Source: Planctomycetota bacterium
Lineage (GTDB): Bacteria > Planctomycetota > JACQVV01
Assembly (NCBI GenBank): GCA_016209595.1
Contig: JACQVV010000042.1
Span: 1 to 36,850 of the forward strand
Direction of reading: 5' to 3'
Length of the DNA stretch: 36,850 nucleotides
Part shown: positions 32,939 to 36,850 of the stretch, piece after piece
Numbering within the stretch: the stretch's first letter is position 1
Layout of the letters: every line of letters starts with the position of its first letter
Translations under genes and position numbers: made by a program
Notes under the pieces: model-generated
The model's database searches: none
Told to the model about the DNA's origin: nothing
Seen by the model: the letters and a program-made list of their open reading frames with translations, nothing else

Positions 32939-33499
32939 CTACCCGCTGAAGACCTCGATCCCCTCTTCCTGCGCGAGGCGCCAGGCCGGTCCCGTCGCGT
33001 GGGCGGTGACGACGATCTTCCGGTCGGCCTTCCTGCCCGTCTCCTGCTCGTACGTAGCGATGCTCGCCACGAACCGGCGGACCGTTTTCTCGTCGCACCA
33101 GCTCGTGATCTCGATCAAGTGGTGTTTGCCGTTCCCGATCACGATGTCGAGCTCGCTGTCCTTGTGCCTCCAGCGTTCTGCCCGGACCCCGAATTCGCTC
33201 GCTATGTACCGCTGTGCGAACTCCCGCACCGCGGTTTCCGTCTGGATGCCCCAGCGAGACCCAAGCGCCGAGACGCTGTCCTTCACGGATCTGAGCTCGG
33301 CGATCATCGCCTCGAACCGCCGGTCGATCGCCTCGAACCGGCGGTCGACCTCCTCGAACCGGCGGTTCATGTCCTCGCGCAGCGCGCGGATCTCCTGCAT
33401 CACTGCCGAGTTGAGGAGGAGTCTCTCGACCTCGGCGCGCACATCGGCATCGCTCCGGATGAGTTCCAGGAGCTGCGTCTTCAAGAGGGATTGCTCCAT
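32939..33499 (-). CDS. DUF3782-like coiled-coil PD-(D/E)XK protein
   Basis: A 186-residue protein. Residues about 15-85 form a coiled coil with 7-residue tandem units RRFEEVD, RRFEAID, RRFEAMI (47-67). The C-terminal half has a PD-(D/E)XK-like core: SELDIVIGNG (Asp118) and HLIEITS (Glu130-x-Thr132), with Thr where nucleases usually have Lys, so cleavage activity is uncertain. The arrangement matches DUF3782-type proteins, found widely in cyanobacteria and archaea with no defined function. The ATG at 33499 is preferred over an upstream TTG (33544), because GGGACTCGA precedes it and the conserved part starts there. It is divergent from the PIN toxin gene. Confidence 0.72.
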   Translation of the reverse strand: MEQSLLKTQLLELIRSDADVRAEVERLLLNSAVMQEIRALREDMNRRFEEVDRRFEAIDRRFEAMIAELRSVKDSVSALGSRWGIQTETAVREFAQRYIASEFGVRAERWRHKDSELDIVIGNGKHHLIEITSWCDEKTVRRFVASIATYEQETGRKADRKIVVTAHATGPAWRLAQEEGIEVFSG

Positions 33500-33660
33500 T
33501 CGAGTCCCGTGGCCGTTCCTTCGGGGGCCTCCCTTTTTAGGCAAAGCCTATCACTCATGGCGCTCGGATGCCACGCCGCGGTGCGGCCGGGGCGAGGTTC
33601 GCGCGACCCCGAACCTGGACGCCGTAGGCCCGGCGGGTGTATCGTGAGGTGGGAGCGCCC

Positions 33661-34104
33661 ATGAAAATCTACCTTGACCTGTGCTGCTACAAGCGGCCCT
33701 TCGACGACCATTCCCGCTCCCGGGTCCGCCGGGAAGCGGCGGCGGTGGCGCGCATCATCGAAAGGGCGGAGAAGGGAGAACTGAGGCTCATCCGGTCACC
33801 CGCCCTCCTCTTCGAGAACTCCGCGAATCCCGAGGAGGATCGGCGTCGCGCCGCGGCCGCCTGGCTGGACGGGGCGGCCCTGGACATTCGACTCACGGAC
33901 ACCGTGATCGAGCGAGCCCGGGCGCTCGCCTCGCTCGGCTTCGGCGAGCTCGACTCCTTTCACCTTGCGTTCGCGGAGGCCGCGGGCGCTCGATATTTTG
34001 CGACCTGCGACGATGGACTCCTTCGTCTCGGACGAAGGCATGAGCGGACCTTGCACGTGTCGATCGCAAACCCTTCCGAGATCGGCATGGAGGTCGAACC
34101 GTGA
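33661..34104 (+). CDS. PIN-domain ribonuclease toxin
   Basis: A 147-residue VapC-like protein with the four acidic positions of PIN nucleases: Asp6 (MKIYLDLCCY), Glu52 (FENSAN), Asp98 (GELDSFHLAFA) and Asp117/118 (FATCDDGLL). Start chosen at ATG 33661 with GAGGTGGGAG (33646-33655) five bases upstream; an in-frame start 8 codons earlier is less likely. Its TGA overlaps the GTG of the next gene (GTGA), the order toxin-then-antitoxin. Confidence 0.85.
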   Translation: MKIYLDLCCYKRPFDDHSRSRVRREAAAVARIIERAEKGELRLIRSPALLFENSANPEEDRRRAAAAWLDGAALDIRLTDTVIERARALASLGFGELDSFHLAFAEAAGARYFATCDDGLLRLGRRHERTLHVSIANPSEIGMEVEP

Positions 34105-34349
34105 AGCCGCCCAGGAGCCACAGGCTGTCCGACTACCAGATTCGCAAGGAGGGATGGGAAGCCCTGACGGAACGACTCGGCGTGTCGGGCGCGATCCGTT
34201 TCCTGATGCAGTACGATTCCGGGCGCGGTGACTACACGCGCGAGCGCGCCGAGATTCTCGCCGGACTCTCCTTCGAGGATGCGCTCGCAGGCATCCGCGC
34301 TGCGTCCAGGTCCGGCCGGGGAGCACGCAAGAAGAAACGGCACCGCTGA
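34101..34349 (+). CDS. Small antitoxin partner of the PIN toxin
   Basis: An 82-residue protein (SDYQIRKEGWEALTERLGVS, GAIRFLMQYDSGRGDYTRER, LSFEDALAGI) with a basic C-terminus (RGARKKKRHR). The sequence pattern recurs beside PIN genes in many genomes and is presumed to be their antitoxin; no DNA-binding fold is obvious. The GTG start overlaps the toxin stop by 4 bases, so expression is coupled. Confidence 0.7.
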   Translation: MKPPRSHRLSDYQIRKEGWEALTERLGVSGAIRFLMQYDSGRGDYTRERAEILAGLSFEDALAGIRAASRSGRGARKKKRHR

Positions 34350-34388
34350 GGGCCCGCGCGAGGGAACACGGGATCCAACACTCGTGTG

Positions 34389-34475
34389 CCCGACACTCGG
34401 GTGCCTGATACCCCGACACTCGGGATCCGACACTCGGGTGCCCGACACTCGGGTGCCTGATACCCCGACACTCGG
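34389..34475. repeat. 35-bp exact direct repeat within an ACACTCG-rich tract
   Basis: Positions 34389-34423 and 34441-34475 are identical over 35 bases (beginning CCCGACACTCGGGTGCC). The core ACACTCG occurs seven times from 34378 to the end of the tract. Confidence 0.85.
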
Positions 34476-34563
34476 CCCCAAGAAAGCCAAGAAGGGGCGG
34501 ACACCGAAGGACGCGACGGGCGGGTAGCGAGGCTCTGTCTCAAGCCGTCGAGGCGTGTTCTTT

Positions 34564-34639
34564 CGTGGTCGTGGTCGTGGTCGTGGTCGGCCGTTTTCTC
34601 GGGCACGGGCACGGGCACGGGCACGGGCACGGGCACGGG
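34564..34639. repeat. Hexanucleotide runs
   Basis: CGTGGT is repeated about four times (34564-34589), then after a short gap GGGCAC is repeated six times (34601-34636, followed by GGG). Confidence 0.9.
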
Positions 34640-34676
34640 AGGGCGGGACGTGCTCTACTCGCCGCCACCCTTGCCA

Positions 34677-34741
34677 CCAGTGGTCAGTGGAAGCAAAAAG
34701 GCTTTTTCACTGGCCACTGATCACTGGTCACTGATCACTGG
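34677..34741. repeat. 14-bp array with inverted copy, hairpin-forming
   Basis: CACTGGCCACTGAT (34708-34721), CACTGGTCACTGAT (34722-34735) and CACTGG (34736-34741) form a tandem array. An inverted copy, CAGTGGTCAGTG, lies at 34678-34689. Between them AAAAA-GGC-TTTTT (34695-34707) closes a long hairpin with a 5-base bulge. The array encodes the last residues and the stop of the minus-strand lipoprotein gene, and may serve as its terminator. Confidence 0.7.
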
Positions 34742-35315
34742 CTCTGGCGGCCGGCCCGAACTCCCGCTCGAGCTCGGAGACGATCCGCGAGACGGCCTCG
34801 TCGGGTCCCGCGAGCTCGAGGTAGCGCCTGTAGTAGTCGAGCGCGGTCCTCCGGTGCGACGGGACGTTGTCATGGAGGATGTCGGCGATGCGGACAAGAA
34901 CTCGCGCGTCCGAGGGATTCGCCTGGCGATACTCCTGGAAGTCGCCGAGCGCCTCCGCCCACCTTTCCTTGCGGCGAAAGGTCTCGCCGCGGTTGAAGAG
35001 CGCCTGGTCGAACCCCGGCGAGAGCTGCATTGCTTCGGTGTAGTCCTGGATCGCGTCGTCGTCGTGGCCGAGGCGGAAGTGCGCGTTCCCACGCTTGAAG
35101 TGGGCCGCGGCATAGCCCCCGGGGTGCTCCGCGATCGCGTTCGCGTACGACTCGATCGCCTGCTCGTGATTCCCGAGCGCGGCGAAGGAGTCCCCTTCCT
35201 CGAGGTAGAAGCGGGCTTTCTCGAGCCTCTCCCGGCGTTCCTGCTCGACCGAGACGCAGCCGGCGGCGAGGAAGAGGACGAAAACGGACAGCGCGGCGCG
35301 GGAGCTCCTATTCAT
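34728..35315 (-). CDS. TPR lipoprotein
   Basis: A 195-residue protein with a lipoprotein signal: MNRSSRAALSVFVLFLAAGC, lipobox LAAGC. TPR repeats follow: ARFYLEEGDSFAALGNHEQA, AAHFKRGNAHFRLGHDDDAI and ALFNRGETFRRKERWAEALG. The ATG at 35315 is preferred because the signal begins there. It overlaps the end of the secretin gene by 8 bases, so the two are coupled. A TPR lipoprotein beside a secretin may act as a pilotin- or PilF-like assembly factor; this is inference from context. Its last residues and stop lie inside the repeat at 34677-34741. Confidence 0.82.
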   Translation of the reverse strand: MNRSSRAALSVFVLFLAAGCVSVEQERRERLEKARFYLEEGDSFAALGNHEQAIESYANAIAEHPGGYAAAHFKRGNAHFRLGHDDDAIQDYTEAMQLSPGFDQALFNRGETFRRKERWAEALGDFQEYRQANPSDARVLVRIADILHDNVPSHRRTALDYYRRYLELAGPDEAVSRIVSELEREFGPAARASDQ

Positions 35316-36850
35316 CGAGAATCTCAAACGGGACGCGCGGCGCGACCTTTTCGATGTGCCGCCGGTCGATGAACTCGAGCTGGTCGAGCTCGAAGTCGGT
35401 GAGGACCGGGAGATCCCGCGCCCGGAAGAGGACGTACGGCGTGACGAGGATCATGAGCTCGACCTTCCTCTTCTCGGTCGTCGTGGTCTTGAAGAAATAG
35501 CCCAGGATCGGGATATCGCCCAGGAGGGGGATCTTCGTCTCGCTGTCGGAGAGCCGATCCCGGATGAGTCCGCCCATGAGGATCGTGTGGCCGTGCTGGA
35601 TCGTGATCGTGGTCGAGGCGGTGTTCGTAAGGAAGACAGGCGAGAGGACGCCCTCCGTGATCTCGACCGACTGGCTCTCGGGGGCGACCTCGGAGACCTC
35701 GGGCGCGATCAGCATCCGGACGAGGCCGTCCGGGTTGACGTGCGGCGTGACCGAGAGGATGATCCCGATGTCCCGGTATTCGATCGTGTTGAGAGTGGTC
35801 CCCTGGTCTGTGAGCCGGCTGTTCGTGACGAACGGGACCTCGCTCCCGATGTTGATCGACGCCTCCTGGTTGTCCTGAACGAGGATCCGGGGGGCCGAGA
35901 GGACGTCGAGTTTCCCGTTGCGCTGGATCGCGCGCACGAGGGCGTCCGCGTTGTTCTTGGCGAGGCTATAGGTGAAGCCGCCCTCCTGGTCGGCCAGCGC
36001 CTGGACGCCGAAGTCGGTCTTGAACTCGTCGTCAAGGTCGTCACCGAGCTGGTCGGCGTACGAGCCCTCGACGCCGAACTCCGTCGCGTCGTCGAGGTCC
36101 ACCTCGATCACGTAGGCCTTGATGAGCACTTGAGGAGGCTCGACGTCGAGCTCCGCCACGAGATTCTCGATCAGCGAGAAGTTCCGGGTGCTCGTCACGA
36201 AGAGGAGCGAGTTTGTTGTCGTGTCGGCGCGGACCCTGACCTCGCCCGCGAGGCCGCCCACGCCGGGCGCAGCCGGGCCCTGCGCCGTGGCGGTCGAGCC
36301 CGTTGTCGTTTCCTCGAAGAGCTCGCGGAGAATGGGCTCCAGGGCCTCCGCGTCGTGGTTCCGCAGCCGGACGAGGAGCGTCGCCTGCTCCTGCCCCGGG
36401 TCGGCGTCGAGGCGGCGGATGAGCTGGTCGATCGAGTCGAGCTCCTCGCCCCCCGTCACGATGAGCGTGTTCGTCCGCGGGTCGATCGTGACCCGGACGT
36501 TTCTCTCCGGCGGGATGAACCCGGCACCCTCGCCGGGTGGTTTCTCCTCCTCGCCCTCCCCCTCCTCTTCCTCCTCCTCGCCCGGGCCGGGCGGAGGCTC
36601 CTGGTCGCCCTCCTGGTTCCGCCCCTGCCTGCGAACGCCGCCGCCCTGACCCCCCCCCTGTCCCTGTCCGCCCTGGCCCTGTCCTCCCTGCCCTTGTCCG
36701 CGGCCCCCCTGCCCGCCCTGACCCTGTCCCGCCCCCTGCTGGAAGAACCGCTGTCCCGCGCCTGCCGCCCCGGCGCCTGCTCCGGCTGCCGACCCGGCCG
36801 AGGACGAGGAGCCCTCGCCGTAGATCTCCTCGATGATCCGCTGCATCTCC
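35308..36850 (-). CDS. gspD: Type II secretion-type secretin, C-terminal part (5' end cut by window)
   Basis: The frame runs to the window edge without a signal peptide, so the beginning is missing. The visible 513 or so residues start with a low-complexity linker of Gly/Gln runs and an acidic stretch (EEEEEEGEGEEE). Then come N1/N2-like subdomains (RVTIDPRTNTLIVTGGEELD; VRVRADTTTNSLLFVTSTRN) and the secretin pore domain: VPFVTN, EYRDIGIILSVTPHVNPDG, ILMGGLIRDR, KIPLLGDIPILGYFFKT and ELMILVTPYVL. This is the outer-membrane channel of a general secretion or type IV pilus-like system. GspD fits better than PilQ because of the N-domain order, but other secretins are possible. The linker is unusual in length and bias. 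The downstream lipoprotein gene overlaps its end. Confidence 0.85.
   Translation of the reverse strand, partial: EMQRIIEEIYGEGSSSSAGSAAGAGAGAAGAGQRFFQQGAGQGQGGQGGRGQGQGGQGQGGQGQGGGQGGGVRRQGRNQEGDQEPPPGPGEEEEEEGEGEEEKPPGEGAGFIPPERNVRVTIDPRTNTLIVTGGEELDSIDQLIRRLDADPGQEQATLLVRLRNHDAEALEPILRELFEETTTGSTATAQGPAAPGVGGLAGEVRVRADTTTNSLLFVTSTRNFSLIENLVAELDVEPPQVLIKAYVIEVDLDDATEFGVEGSYADQLGDDLDDEFKTDFGVQALADQEGGFTYSLAKNNADALVRAIQRNGKLDVLSAPRILVQDNQEASINIGSEVPFVTNSRLTDQGTTLNTIEYRDIGIILSVTPHVNPDGLVRMLIAPEVSEVAPESQSVEITEGVLSPVFLTNTASTTITIQHGHTILMGGLIRDRLSDSETKIPLLGDIPILGYFFKTTTTEKRKVELMILVTPYVLFRARDLPVLTDFELDQLEFIDRRHIEKVAPRVPFEILDE

Larger units (their letters stand above)
34350..34727. other. Repeat-filled intergenic stretch
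   Basis: No gene is supported. The stretch holds a 35-bp direct repeat, hexamer runs and a 14-bp array, listed separately. Minus-strand frames here (for example PVPVPVP, DHDHDH) are repeat artefacts. Confidence 0.7.

Noticed and set aside
34378..34741. CRISPR array or integron attC cluster
   Set aside because: Simple-sequence repeats of differing type and no integrase; no spacer pattern.

Overview
The window is high-GC DNA (by eye clearly above 60%) with long two-strand coding shadows. It suggests a Planctomycetota-like bacterium or a similar deep-branching lineage. The reasons are two large receptor-type Ser/Thr kinases (one with the 'MDWGLAK' variant activation loop and a long TPR tail), several secreted propeller or barrel proteins, a sulfatase-fold membrane enzyme and a general-secretion secretin. 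This assignment is inference; no rRNA or tRNA gene is visible.

Layout. 1-4.5 kb: a fused formiminotransferase-cyclodeaminase (ftcD) translationally coupled to a kinase-TPR protein, closed by an elaborate hairpin shared with the convergent gene. 4.6-12.6 kb: a secreted Asp-box/WD40 propeller on the minus strand, and divergently a secreted alpha/alpha-barrel-like protein followed by a 1469-residue transmembrane kinase with Ig-like and propeller ectodomains. 12.6-18.7 kb: intergenic tandem repeats, a TPR/Maf-like/CgeB-like protein, a secreted beta-propeller protein with a good sigma70-type promoter, and a convergent secreted HEAT-DUF192 fusion. 18.7-24.3 kb: a decayed patch (an XRE regulator with an in-frame TGA next to a 16-bp palindrome, and dispersed repeats), a secreted TIM-barrel-like protein, a membrane sulfatase/LTA-synthase-like enzyme and a truncated WD40 remnant on the minus strand.

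24.4-31.9 kb holds the most interesting locus, a tight three-gene operon. Gene 1 is an MrfA/YprA-type DEAD/DEAH helicase with a DUF1998-like cysteine cluster, fused at its C-terminus to an apparently active Ser/Thr kinase. Gene 2 is a NERD (PD-(D/E)XK) nuclease fused to a kinase fold that has lost its catalytic residues. Gene 3 is a RecQ-like helicase with an unusual N-terminal extension and a C-terminal zinc cluster. NERD-kinase pairings and DUF1998 helicases are hallmarks of phage-defence loci (PglW of BREX type 2; DISARM and Druantia helicases), but none of the other components of those systems is present. I propose a kinase-controlled helicase-nuclease defence module that may be undescribed.

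32.1-34.4 kb is accessory: hicAB, a DUF3782-type PD-(D/E)XK protein and a PIN toxin with its antitoxin. 34.4-34.7 kb is packed with simple repeats. 34.7-36.85 kb, minus strand, carries a TPR lipoprotein overlapping the 3' end of a GspD-type secretin that runs off the window. Between the accessory stretches the genes look like ordinary chromosomal housekeeping, signalling and envelope functions.
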